The notes under the pieces: model-generated
The model's input: only the letters and a program-made list of their open reading frames with translations
What the model was told of the DNA's origin: nothing
Databases searched by the model: none
Part shown: positions 25,001 to 36,600 of the stretch, piece by piece
Layout: every line of letters begins with the position of its first letter
Position numbering within the stretch: the stretch's first letter is position 1
Program-made: the position numbers and the translations under genes
Assembly: GCA_002118135.1 (NCBI GenBank)
Contig: BDIU01000325.1
Coordinates: 81,416 to 145,415 of the forward strand
Reading direction: 5' to 3'
From: Trebouxia sp. TZW2008
Lineage: Eukaryota > Chlorophyta > Trebouxiophyceae > Trebouxiales > Trebouxiaceae
Length of the DNA: 64,000 nt

Positions 25001-27876
25001 TGCACGCAGACTGCCCAACATACTCAATTGGTGCATTCTCTCTGCAAGACAATGAAACACGTATGTTGTGACGGCCATTGTCAGTCCATCACAAGCTGCT
25101 GTTGATGCCAAGCTCTGGTGCTGTTAGTCAAACCCCCTTGCAGGCATTTGTCGGGCTTGCAACAGTTGGATTGAGACCAGATGACTTATCCGTGTGCATA
25201 TTGTTTCCAATGCATTTGACAAAACAAGCCTGCAGGTTTGATGCAGAATTGGCCTGACAGCTGCCACAAGCATTGTGCATCACTATGACCACAACTTGTT
25301 CACAGGGACGCATGACAGTCAACAGTGTCCCTCAAAAGATCAAGCAGAAGTGTGCAGAAGGTCCCACACCTTCTGCGCTTTCAGAGTGCTGCGCTCTTCA
25401 GTCAAAGCACTGAGCTGGATACGGTCTTCAGCTGCAGCTGCCTTCAGCCATGCCATTTGCAGCTCAAGGTGGAGGGTGCTGACCCCAGAGGCATCCTTTT
25501 GGGCCCTCAGTATGCTGCATTCCTCAGTCAATGCATTGAGACGTGCACAATTTTCAGCTGCAACTGCCTTCAGCCAGGCTGTTTGCACCTCAAGGTGAAG
25601 GGTGCTGACCCTAGAGGCATCCTTCTGCGCTCTCAGGGTACGGTTTTCCCCAGCCAATGCAGTGAGTTGGGTGCGGTCTTCAGCTGCAACCGCTTTTAGC
25701 CATGCAGTCTCGACTTGCAGCTGTAAGATGCTGAGCTTGAACTCATCCTTTTCAGGTTGAGCAGCCATGTGCCCCTGCCGGCAAATGCAACAGAGTCAAT
25801 GACGACAAATTGATGATGATGACAATGATGTGTTACATCTTGTAGGACAGGTGCTAACTTGGTGTGACGCAAGTCTTGCCATTTTGTCCTGCAACCCACA
25901 TGCCGAGATGAAAGTTGCTGAAGCTGAGGCAGACCAAGAAGTGCCTATAAGCAAAATCTGGTCAGAAGCACAGCCAGATCTCACACAGTGGGACTGATGT
26001 TTAGCGCAAGAAACCAATGTGTCTAGCGCATGCGGATGCATGCAGCTGATGTTTAGATTATAATCGCTGTGGGTTTAGCTAGTGGTGAGCTCATTGCAGA
26101 CTCAAAGAAGCTGTGGTTGGCTGTGCAATGCGCAGTTGACAGCATGCAATGCACCACACCCATATTGAAAGAAGATGCAAGATCAAATTCAAAAGCACAC
26201 AGGGCGAGCAGAAACTGGCAATGGCTGCAGATCACATGCATGGTTGAGCACAACGCAGGGAAGTTTGTCAAATGCAAGTGCAGTGGTCATTGCAGTAATG
26301 CATGCGCAGTGACATCAAGCATCAAGAAGCTTAAGCGATGCATCAACAGCTTTGGCAAATCAATGTCATGCAAAGGAGATATGCTGAAGAGTGTGCAAGG
26401 ACCAAACCTCCTTGAAGGAAGCCCTCTTGCTGTCCACCAAAAGGGTTCTCATCTCCTGCATGAGACAATACATTGGATCCTGAGTCAGCAATTGAGCACA
26501 CTTGTCAGTTGTAACACCTATCTTTTTTACACCCTGCAAGTAAGTGGACACCTGCCAAATGCATTTACAAATGGGCAATTCTCATATATGACACGTAGAA
26601 AACTTGGGCAAAGGACCTGCTGATCAGTATGCATGAAATTCATGCAATGCTTTACCTGCTGGTGGGACTGTAGAGGAACGACAAACGCTGCGCGCTGACC
26701 ACCCTTGTTGTAGCGCTCCAACTGAAACAGCTCACCCTGGAACATTTCGGATTGTTTCAGTGTATGATGGCTTGTTGCAGAGCAAACGGGATGCTTCAGG
26801 GCTGATTCAAATCACATACTGATGTTGAACAAGTGCTGCAGATCGAGAGTATTCCAGTAGATCGCGTCAGCGCATGCACGCAGATAATACACTCATGCTA
26901 ATTTAGCTGCCTCACCTGATTAATGCGCAGAGAAACCCCAACCTGGACGAGGGCGTCCGCAACAAATCGGTGTGGCTCAGCCTCCTCCACCTGTTCTTGA
27001 ATATTCTGGAACCTCTGGCAGAAGTTCAGCTTCCTCTGCTTATACAACTGCGCCACACAATTGTGCGTGACATCAGTAAGGTGCAGACTTGAACAGAATG
27101 CATCTGGCAAGCTTGCAACAAAATGTCCAAAAGCAGACAGCATTGCTGCCTCAAGTTTTCACCTGCTGTTGTCTAGCATCTGCCCCAGCAGGCAAATCTA
27201 AATCTAGAGCTGGAAAGACGCACGCCTGGGAGAACCTGACTGCTTGGTGCATCTCGCTGCACAAGTCCTCTCTTGACTGCACAGGAAGCAATTTTTCCAG
27301 CATCACTTACACATTGTGATGTAGAACGTGTGCCGCTCACGCAAGCAATGCAAACTCATCAGAAATGTCAGGATATGATAGCGGATTTACAGCTACTGAA
27401 TTGTGGTGTGGAGGTGCTGAACTTCACTTGGACTGACCTGCCGAAGAGCAATGCTCTCCTGTGTCATGTGCGCCAGTCCTGATGCAAGTTCTTGCAAGTG
27501 TGCAGTGTACATCATCTGTTTGCTATCGAAGTCCTTGCAAATCTGCATCAGCATTAGCAAAAATGTCAGCAGTCTTTCCCAGCCCTTGATCTCTGGGGTT
27601 GGGTCACAATGTTTGCATCAGCAGTCAGCTGTGTCCAAATGCTTTTTTGCGATTGGTCACCAGGCTCAAGACTTGAGTATACTTTAGTTCACAGACAGCA
27701 CGCAGCAGACCGCGAACAAGCTGAGAACACTCACACGTCAAACAAGATGTGCCACGGCAAATGTTTTGTTCCGTGAACGGCAATACTACACATCGCAAAC
27801 AGGTCCTCCAAGCACTTACCTGGCTGATTGGCCATTTGCTCTTTGTGAGCATAGCTGGAAGCTCTACAATTGCCAT
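10974..27876 (-). CDS. Giant coiled-coil protein with C-terminal protein kinase domain
   Basis: The start is the ATG at 27876 (MAIVELPAMLTKSKWPISQ), then exons 27590-27438, 27047-26916, 26736-26656 and 26533-26408. Next come many coiled-coil exons, including 25370 to about 25768 and the 1-kb exon 22633-21616. Acidic cassettes follow at 16982-14193, then the kinase exons 13919-13753, 13334-13128, 12801-12743, from 12633, 12270-12135, 11631-11393 and 11186-10974. Kinase motifs are VIGKTSRGTEVL/YGHL (Gly-rich loop, split by a phase-2 intron), VEACACKQ (Lys), AELESL (helix C Glu), VCDLKPDNLM (catalytic loop), VIDLSGSA (DFG position), FASPELVG (APE) and QDIWAVGCLF. The catalytic Lys, Glu and both Asp are present, but HRD is VCD and DFG is DLS. 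One short exon between 12560 and 12500 is unresolved. Whether all exons form one transcript is inferred: strand, phase-0 joins and absence of an internal gene start support it. Function unknown; an activity or scaffold role tied to the coil is a guess. Confidence 0.68.
13340..13500. repeat. Degenerate duplication next to a kinase exon acceptor
   Basis: Sequence around 13345-13390 ('aggactgagtcaagggt') recurs about 106 bp away at 13451-13493 ('aggactgcgtcaggggt'). It lies just upstream of the exon that starts at 13334. A weak echo of the acceptor side precedes the second copy. Confidence 0.5.
14193..16982 (-). repeat. Segmental duplication of three coding exons inside the kinase gene
   Basis: Unit A has exons 15416-15069 (116 aa), 14663-14553 (37 aa) and 14267-14193 (25 aa). 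Unit B has 16982-16569 (138 aa), 16347-16237 (37 aa) and 15748-15674 (25 aa). All six lengths are multiples of three with phase-0 borders, so doubling keeps the frame. Paired peptides are AFLQSFQQGPSL and AFLQSIQSGPSL, and AGLQHFEGAGRVCNEAANSS and AGLQHFEGAGRASNNAETDD. The first exon of each unit is itself made of acidic repeats such as MEATSVEGELHE..TVADG. The copies have diverged but stayed open. Confidence 0.85.
16003..16200. repeat. ATG/GATG microsatellite
   Basis: A run of imperfect (atg)n and (gtg)n triplets lies in the intron between two duplicated acidic exons. On the plus strand it would encode a Met-rich open frame, which is an artefact of the repeat. Confidence 0.9.
20945..21130. 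repeat. Tandem duplication, unit about 112 bp, in an intron of the kinase gene
   Basis: The phrase 'gcatgcagtcatactttagg' near 20973 matches 'gcatgcagccacatttagg' near 21085. Both are followed by a 'gtaacagctgag' or 'gcaacagctgag' block. It lies between coiled-coil exons. Confidence 0.7.
21845..22240 (-). repeat. 132-bp (44-residue) coding repeats in the coiled coil
   Basis: Inside the large exon, the block ADARAEAANTLSAQ followed by AAQ-rich heptads recurs with a 132-bp period: the ctgcccttgcatctgccagg block sits near 21845, 21977 and 22109. The repeats are Ala/Gln/Glu-rich with hydrophobic residues in heptad spacing, so they extend a parallel coil without changing frame. Confidence 0.85.
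24290..24365. repeat. Short tandem duplication, unit about 43 bp
   Basis: The 'acatgcccatacggcacatg' block is followed by a second 'acatgcccacagagtgcatg' block, each with 'gac.aagttgtgg' or 'gacagatttgtgg' after it. The array abuts the donor of a coiled-coil exon ending AAVQETQ. Confidence 0.65.
25370..25730 (-). repeat. Triplicated 38-residue coiled-coil module
   Basis: Three consecutive modules read AWLKAVAAEDRTQLTALAGE, AWLKAVAAENCARLNALTEE and AWLKAAAAEDRIQLSALTEE. They are separated by (T/I)LRAQKDAS(R/G)VSTLHLE. The period is about 114 bp and the whole block is in one open exon. Confidence 0.88.
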
Positions 27877-30044
27877 GATGTTTCGAGCTGAAAGTGCGTG
27901 CGCACGCTAGCTCTGATAGCTAGCTCTGACAGCGTTTGAACGGGCTTGCCTCTTCAACCTACCCCAGTGCTGAGTGGCAACTGTTGCCGTTTATGTTGTT
28001 CAACCTCCGGTATGCAGTGTCGACACCGCAAAAGCTGTGCGCATGCGACAGACCAAGCTCTAACGCATTGTAGGCGACACACGATTGCGCCCAGCTGCTC
28101 ACGCTTTTGCAGGTACCCTGTCTGTCCGAGCGGAAATCAAGCAAAAGTTTTACTGTAGAAGAGCCCAAATCCCAGTCCAAATCCCCAAAACCACTTCTCT
28201 GCAGCGTGTTGCCGCAGGCTGTGCTGGCACTAATCTCGCTGCCCACATCGTTGCACATCATTTTCACGAGATGAAAAAATGCCTGCATGCGCTAGGCATA
28301 TCGACTTGACAGAAGTCGTGCTGTGCAGCTTGACATCGAGCAAGGCGTCAGGGATCAGTGAGTTTGCGCTCCCAGGTTGGACAGCAAGTGTGTAGAAGGT
28401 GGGAGACGACAATCAACCAGGTTTTGGGACAGACGTGTCAGGAAGTGTGTCAAGCTGTCGGCGCACGCTGTTAGCGGTCACTTGCAAACATGTTCAACAT
28501 GTGCCCGCATCCAGGGCTTTTGACGTACCTGATCTTGAGACGTTGTGCACTATGGTTGTGACAGCTCTAATCTCGGTACGAATACAAAGCATCCGCTGCG
28601 AAGCTGGAAGTCATGTTGTACAGAGTGGAACCTTTCTTGCAAAACCCCTCTTGCAGCTGAGATAAACAAGTGACAGCAAGTTTACAGAAGCGGCCCTGCA
28701 GCATAAGGATTGGTGCAGATCCTCCTCAGCCACCAATGCTGATGTGTGTTGTGCCAATGTCAGCATTGTCATGTCCAATGGCCATTGGCAGCAGGTATGT
28801 ATAGAAGTGAGTGTGCTCAAGTTGGTGCACCTGCCATGTTGGCTTGCAAGCAGAAGACAAAGACTTGAGACAGATGTGCAATTGTGGCTATACAACAGTG
28901 TGAGCAGTCATGCACTGCTGCGTTGTCATTGTTTGGGCAAGCTGCCGTTCAGACAACAAATTGAATGAAAGATCTCTGGCCTTGATACATGATCCTTGTC
29001 GCATATCAGAAACAAGTAGGAAAGGACACCAGCAATGCATTCCTCCATGTTGCTGCCTCACGACTGTCACAGAGGCTCCACAAGACAGTTGCGTATGCAC
29101 ATTGTGACTTTGTGTGTTACAGCTTACTGAAGGCAAGCGCAAGAGCTCCACCTATGCGCAGCATTTGTGTGCGTCCATCAGCAAAGCTTCCTGCCTGCTC
29201 TGCGACAGTAAGGTGTCACTGACAGAGCCTTCAAAGGCTTTAGGACCAGTCAAGCTTTCATGCGTACTGCCTCACAATCATCAGTGAGTCTGTGATGTTC
29301 CCACACTGCAAGTGTGCTGAGACCCACAACTGAACAGCTGTGAATACTGGAAGACACTTGAGCCTTATGACATAGGTCCGACAACTCATTTCAGGATTGC
29401 TCGGCGCAATGTGCTGATGCCTGCTGTTGCAGGTGACAAGTTGTACATGCCTCTGCATGTATGATGTGTTGCAATCATCTCACATCGATGGTGAATTTGT
29501 CTGAGATTCAGATGCCAACCTCAAGCATGTATACACTCCGCTTGATCAGAGTGAGCAGAAACGGGTTCTAAGGCAGCGTATGTGCTACTGCTGGCGGTGT
29601 TTGTTTCACCACTGCAGTCATAGTGGCGCCTTGAATCTGCGTCTACAAACTTGCACCTAGCCTGCTCTGGCCAGAGCAGCCTGTAACAACAGATGTTGCA
29701 CTTGGATCCGCGACCGTATGCATGCATCATCGTGCAAGCAAGGTGAAGCAGTGACCAGTGTCAAGACCATGCGCAGAGTCTGACAGTCAGTGACGCTGAT
29801 CCTGAAACATCGGAAGGATCGCTGAAGAGAATTCGAAGCTGCTTCTGGAAGCTTCATTTTTGTACACGTGAGCATTTCCTTTTCTAAAACCAGGATTTCC
29901 TTTGTGAGGCTGCGCAATTTTTGTACAGCTCTGTCACTGTTTGCACATCACTGCAGGCCATCTGAGGAATCGCTGCGACACAGCCTTGACTCTGACGGCT
30001 GTTAGGCGGAGTAACAGAGTCAGCGGTGGTCTGAAAGCTGCAAC
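27877..30044. other. 2.2-kb region between divergent genes, no supported gene
   Basis: This separates the ATG of the coiled-coil kinase gene (27876, minus) from the ATG at 30045 (plus), so it should hold both promoters. Two minus-strand readings look mildly coding. One is from MQAFFHLVKMMCNDVGSEIS at 28288; the other is a coil-like RSLTKEILVLEKEMLT at about 29917. I could not connect them to anything. Confidence 0.35.
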
Positions 30045-32273
30045 ATGTCTCCAGTGGCGAATCGTTCTGTGGTAAGCGCCGACTAGTTGCCTCTGGCTTC
30101 AGCCTGTCCTTTGGCTATGCATTGCATGATGCACGTCAGGTGTATGCGCTGCATCCGTCGATGAAGCTATGGCCTGCAGCTGCAGCATGCACCTGTTTGG
30201 CTCGCCTTTCGGCCTGGTGCGCTCGACGTGATTTCACATCGTCGTATTGCTTGCTATACAGGAGCAGAGTCAGCGTCCAGGAGACTCTGCGGCGGCATCA
30301 GCGACTGGCAATGCCCTCAGCCAGGTAAGCAAAACTGGAGGTGCAAGTTGAATTTCATTTTAAACCAGCTGGGCTTCTCATCAGAGCGCTGGCATCACAG
30401 CTTTGCCATCAGGGTCATTGTATGCCATGCATTCTGGCAGATGCATCTTGAGCAACCGCTCAGCTCAATCATTAAGGTTGCAGCTGCAGGTTTCATAAAA
30501 GCTGCGAAGTCAATGTGCTGTGCAATGCAATGCAAAGCAATGCAATGCAATGCAATGCAATGCTTTGCCTGTCTGTGAATGGCATGGCTTTTGCCAAAGG
30601 CATGCGCATGACATGCTGATGCTTGTCAAGCTCTTGCACACAGCAATACCAATTGTCTCTTCTGCTGCATTTTTCGTGCTACTCTGTTGTGCAATAGTGC
30701 AGCTGACACTTGACTGCGCAACACATTTATGGCAGCGACGTACATGGCAGTAGTCTCGTCAATTTGCAAGTCCATGTAACCTGAAGATATGAGCTTATGG
30801 TTGACTCTCGGTGACAGTGCTTGCAGGCCACGGCAAAGAGGAGACAAACAAAAACCAGAGCGAAGCGCCAGCCCCTCACCTATGCTGCTGTAGGAACGCC
30901 TGAAAACCTTCAACAGCAATACCGTCAGCAAGCAACTGAAGCTGCAATGAAGAGCATCCATTTGCCGCATTTAGATGATATGATGGCCCAGCTGTCTTCC
31001 TGGGACCATACAGGAGATAAGCGAGTATGCTGACAACTACATACAACCACTTTATGTGTCAAGCTGTGAATGTTTGAGTATGTTAGCCATCAAGCTTTGC
31101 TGCATGCTGTCTATGTCTCCAACGCTTGCTCATCAAATGCTTGCGCATCCTTCTGGGTCGGTACAATTGAGCTTTGACTTGCAGGATTGAATAGCTTGCA
31201 TGCAATTTGCATTTGCGCGTCATGTTACAGCTTGAATGGAGCATGCAGTATTGCCTTGCCCATAGCATGCGACCCTTCGCTGCAGTCTGGCCTTGCAGAT
31301 GGCCTCTGAATCTGCTATCAACCAACAGAGCTCTCATCGTCATGCACAATCCCACTGCAACTTCTTATCAGCATTGTAAGCTCTGCTTTGCCTTTGACAA
31401 CCAGCTTTATGCTTGAACTTGAAAAGTGTGTTTGCATTTTGAGTGTGTAGTTTGTTTGTGCAGATTTTTGAAAGCGTGAGCCGGTTTGATCTGCGTGACA
31501 CGGCTGCCAAGCTGTCACAGCAGGGCTCTACCATCATGGTGCTACAGCATGACATAAGCCAGCTGGAAGACCAGAAGCACACCTGGCAACAGGAGCAGAA
31601 AGAAATGATAAGCGACCTCAGCTTGTCTGAAGAAGAAGTGCAACGACAAAAGGAAATGCTGTCTGACAGAGACAGTCATATCCTCAGTTTGAAACAGAAG
31701 TTGTCCAGCATGGAACTGAAGCTAGCTGACAGTAACAATGAAAATGGCCAGCTGAAGCAGCAGTTGTCAAGCACTAGTACTGGTAGCAAGGACGATAAGA
31801 TTCAGGAGCTACAGCAGGTTGTGCAGCAGCTGCGTCAGGAACTTGACCAGAAGAACACAGCTGCTACATCATCAAGGTCAGAGTCAGCACAGGCAGAATC
31901 CCTTACTCTGGCAGAGCTGCACAAGCGTAACCTGCGCTTGAAGGCTGCTATCAACACATATATGGCAACATCTGTGGCTTCAAATACTGCGCTTCACGCT
32001 CTGGTCAATGGCGGTAAGCTCTTCCACTCCTCTATTGAACTGCCTTGCATTGCTGCTAGCAGGCTTCCAAGTCACGCTGCATGAAGGGAGTGACAGCAAG
32101 TTGCAGCACTGGACGCCACTGTGCAGCTTGTCATGCCTGTGCTTTGAAATTTCATGCTGAGGTGCTTTTGTACTTGGACAGCAACTGACATGTACTTAGT
32201 GCAGCATTGCCATCCTCATATTGCACATCAGTTTCTCAATGTCACTGCAGGGGAGTTGGACGTGGAGACGTGA
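30045..32273 (+). CDS. Coiled-coil protein of 286 aa, unknown function (five exons, complete)
   Basis: Exons 30045-30071, 30262-30324, 30827-31024, 31464-32013 and 32251-32273 join in phase (861 nt). The N-terminus MSPVANRSV and an Ala/Ser-rich exon lead to a basic patch (ATAKRRQTKTRAKRQP) that could be a nuclear signal. A linker with KSIHLPHLDDMMAQL follows. The large fourth exon is a long coiled coil, from FDLRDTAAKLSQQGSTIMVL through RQKEMLSDRDSHILSLKQKL to IQELQQVVQQLRQELDQKN. It ends LHALVNGGELDVET and a stop. The ATG at 30045 is chosen because its nine-codon exon has a clean GTAAGC donor that joins in phase. A TGTAA at about 32405 may be the poly(A) signal. I do not recognise the family; it could serve in a cytoskeletal or chromatin complex. 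Confidence 0.72.
30522..30561. repeat. TGCAA pentanucleotide microsatellite
   Basis: There are seven to eight near-perfect units of tgcaa in the intron between exons 2 and 3 of the 286-aa coiled-coil gene. Confidence 0.9.
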
Positions 32274-33601
32274 TCAAGCTTGTTCAATCTATGAGAAGGC
32301 TATTTTCGACACTGTCAAGCAGGCCAGATCAGTGACTTCCAGCTGGTTTGCAGTCCATGGTGGTGGTTCTGGCGCAGTGCAGCAATCAGATGGCAGATAG
32401 TATATGTAATTGGGTCAGCAAGGCACTAGGCCTGTCAATGTAGTATGTATGCCCAGTGCAGATATGTCATCACGCTCATCACACAGGCAGCTGATGCTGA
32501 CTAGCCGATGTCAGGGTAGCTGATGTCAGATAGGGATTAGCATGTAGCAGGTGCAATGGCACCCCTCGTAGAGAGTAGCAGTAGGCAGTCTTGCAAATCC
32601 AGCAAAAGGTGTTTTGCTGTCACAAAGTTCACACAATTCCAATCTGGTTTGTTAGTCAAGCTTGTAGCACATTGGTCTGTTCCCATGTCTTTGAGAGGCC
32701 CTGGCAACAAGTAGTACAGCTGTAATGACTGATGTGCAGCCTGCTCAATGCTGCACTTTCATGCAATATGTTGCCAGACAAAAGCATGCAGCCATATCGT
32801 TTGAAAGAGTAGCTTCTGTCAGCAGAGCAGCCTAGGCCATGATGTGGTGACAATCTGCATGTGGTATTGCTGCCATTGTTTTAAGCTGCGCAATTTGTGC
32901 TCGACTTTGCATACAATGTCCTGATGAGCAGTAATAGCAGCTCATGTATATGCTGTTCTGAGCAGCACTTATGGCAGTCATCAGAGCACTGATGACAGGC
33001 TTGTGAGAGTTGGTGCATCATGTGCAGAATGAGCCGAACGTGCATGATGCAAGGTGGAACAAGCCCCTGCAAGCGCTGACCCAGGATCAGAAATCACGCA
33101 TGACGCCTCAGTGACGATCAATGCGGTTCAGCAGCTTTGCATGCACCCGCTGTATGCAAGTAGCAGACCAGACCGAATTTTACAAGCAGGCCATGCTTCA
33201 GATGCGCAGTGTGTCAGCACACCCAAGCGTTAAGCTGGATTCACAGAGCAGAGAGCACGACACCCATGGAAACACTACACTGAGCAGATCTAAAGACACT
33301 CAAAACGAGCAGCACAAAATCTTTCGTCGAATTATTGCACAGCCATCTACACGGCAAAATTTGCATGCATTCTTAGCATTCAGCATGAACCTGGCCATTG
33401 CGTTTTGCCCAGCATATGTTGTACAGCTATAATGTAGTGCCCATTGGGCAGACTGACACAGTGTATATAAAAAGCTCAAAGCTGACACTGCGCATGCGCA
33501 AACAAGATAGCACAATCAGGGTGTGGTGGGCATAGATAGAGATCTGTCTATCCTTTTGACTTGAATTGACCAAAACAGCTGCGCATACTGCCATGTTACG
33601 C
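32274..33601. other. Region between convergent 3' ends, no gene seen
   Basis: It separates the stop of the plus-strand coiled-coil gene from the stop of the minus-strand FN3 gene. Only scattered short ORFs are present. Imperfect 'gctgatgt' repeats occur around 32490-32530. Confidence 0.4.
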
Positions 33602-36600
33602 TCATCTACCAAAGTTGTAGCCTCTCCTGTCTACACCAGCACCAGGCTTCCATTTGATGATGATTGCCAGAAGCAGTATAGCTACCAGTGCAAGGATGAT
33701 GTGCCATCCATGCTTCTTGCATGCCTTGTTTGCAGCAGATATGCCATTTTTGCATGGCACATATACAGGCATCAGGGATTGAGGCACAGTGCCAACATTG
33801 ATTTGTTTGGGGATAAACCCAAAAGACCATCTAGTGACCCACTTCCAGGGCTTGACAACCACCAGATTTTCCGGCAGTGGCACCTTTGATGCTTTGACAA
33901 GGCCTGCAGCATCATCACAAGCTCTCAGCACATTCTGCTGCCGGATGTTCTTTTGCTTGCACAGCCGTTGGGTGGATGTGTACAGAAGTGCTTGCTTCAT
34001 CAGGAGGAAGCGCCCTGTTTTCCATTGACTGACACAGCTTGGGCACGGAAGGCAAGCACTTTGTTGAGTGCTGACATACGCAAACAGGAACATTGTATTT
34101 AATGCAGCCTTGCACATGACACACACGTTGCTTCTGCACTCACACGGAATCCAATGACAGGACATAACATTTTAAGACAATTCGTATGCGACAGCCAGTT
34201 ATTCACATAAGACTCATTCTGTACGGTAGTCGCGCACTCACCCCCTTTCTTGCGGATCTTGACAACACCACCGCTTGGATAGCTAGGCGGAAGACCGTCA
34301 GAATCTCCCTGTGCTGTACTGCCCCTTTGCCTCCTGACAGAAGTAGTGGAAAGGGCTTTTGCCTCTGCCCCTGTTGAAGGGCCGCCTTGAGCAGACGCCT
34401 CACTCATGACTGAGGGTGGCTTAGAGACTGGTTCCCTGTTGCCAGGCGTCTTAAAGCTGAACGTTGCGCTATGACTACCATGGCCTGAGCCCTGATCACC
34501 CACACACCTCATCCTTATCTGCAATGACCATGACATACTGTTGGCAACATGACACCTTACATAAGAGCCAGACTAGCTCTGCTTTGGCTTGGCTCAAAAC
34601 AAAAGCATAGCAGCTCTGGTCTTGATTACAGACCTAGATCGATGGCACCAGTTGTCAAGAATGCTTGCTGCTTGCATGCATGCCAGCTCGTGAAGCTTGA
34701 CAAGGGTGCACAACAAGTGTCAGTTGACGTGCAACTGTCAACCCATGAAAGTTGCAGGATGCCTTGCAAGACAATGACAATCACAAATGATACAGTAAAC
34801 TCTTGTTGTAACGACTGCTCTGGTTACCACAAAATTTGTCCTTACATCAAGTTGTCCTTACTCAGAGAGACCACTGCAGTCAGAATGCATTGCTTGATTA
34901 CCAATCGCACTGTCCTTACATCGAGATTGTCCTTACAACAAGAGTTTACTGTAGTACAAACCCTGCTACCTGACGTTGCCTTGCTTGCTTGCTGGCCTAG
35001 GACTGGTAAGCAAACAGATCGGTTTTGAACTAGTCAATATGTGAACAGTGCTCAAATGAAGACACCCACTGTGTATAGGGGCTGAACGCGCTTGTGACGC
35101 TGTCTGATCCTGTGTGCATATGCTTGGCCAATGTTGGTATAACTGGTCTTATGTGCCAAGCAGAGCATCTTGTCTATTTGACCCGTGCAATGATCCAGCA
35201 TAATGAACAAGCAAGCATGGTCACTCACTTGATACTGGGTGCCTGGTAGCAAATCGGGGATGGTGTGCTCCTGCACTTTGCCAGAGCATGTATGCAGCTG
35301 GCGGGCAGACTTGGCGGAAGAGGTGGACATATCAGTCAGCTCAATCTCGTGGGAAGCTGTGCTGGCACAAGCGGCGCCTGCTGTGCTGTTGCTGTTGCGC
35401 TGCCAGCTCACTGTCAGCTTTGGTCTGCAGCAGCATGAACAGAGTTTGTTGTGAGCAATGCTCAGCATGAAGAAAGCCCAGCATTCAGGAACTTTACATA
35501 TGTCAGGTGCTTGTGATACAGCATATGCGCATGAGGGCATGAAGAGTTGTCATTGACAGCTTGTTTGTTGTGGTATTAATACTGTATGGGCAGATGGCAG
35601 GCAGGAATGAAAGCTACTTGAAGGGTCCTGTTCAGCGTGCAAATAACCATACTCCTTCACAGAAGTGCCCAATGTTTGCCAAGACTTGCCATCAGTACTT
35701 ATATTTGAGCAGCAATGGCACCTGCATCTGTATGTTGTACAGAGGAGCTTCACAGTAGCTCTGACACCACAAACCAGACAGCAGGCTTGCAACATACAAC
35801 TAGATACCTTTGCAAGGGGTCGGCATCCACAGAGCAGTCCAGCTGTGACGGTGGCTCTGGCGGCAAACAGGTTGTGCCAAAGCTGCTTTCAGCGCTCCAG
35901 TCTCCTTCACCCACAGAATTGACAGCTTGCACTCTCACAGTGTAGCTGGTGCCGGCTGAAAGGCCTTGTAGCCTGTGTTGGAGCTGCTTGTCTCTGTAGG
36001 CATCTTGGAATTGGCTGCCTTGTTGGCTGTCATCACGATGTTGCAGCCTGGAAGCAAGTACAAGGGTGCAGCTTGGAGCAAACTGATGTTCACAGCTCTT
36101 GTAAGACAAGCTATTCCTGAGCACAAGCTTTGGGGTGAGGTATGGACAGCATGCATAGCTCTGTGGGGCCTTGACTCAAGGCCAGGACCCAGAGGCAGAT
36201 CGTCCAAAACGCAGACTGCCTTTCAGCACATGTTGCATCACGTGTTCAAGATCATAACAAGCAGAGTTGCCCACAGCTTGTGCTGCCTACAGTAGCGCAG
36301 GCGCCGTCGTGCTAAGCAAGAACCACAGCAGGGTGATTGCCTGGCAGGCTTTACAGATGTTGCCGTCGCTCAAGACGTCTATTGCTTGTGGGCTGACCAT
36401 CACAGCGCTGCTGACCTGTAGGCAAATACTTGTGCGCCGTTCTCTTGCTCAGGCACCTCCCACTTAACAAGCGCCCCAGTTGCGCTGCGTTTGCTGCAGA
36501 CTGGCTGAGAAGGCGGACCAGGTGCATCTGCTGCAGTTTTGGCTGAAGCTGTTGGTGACCAAGGACCTTGGCCCTGAGCGTTCTGAGCCCTGACTCTGAA

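Noticed and set aside
27959..28288. Short minus-strand gene starting MQAFFHLVKMMC
   Set aside because: No partner exon; a single reading of 57 codons before a weak donor is not enough.
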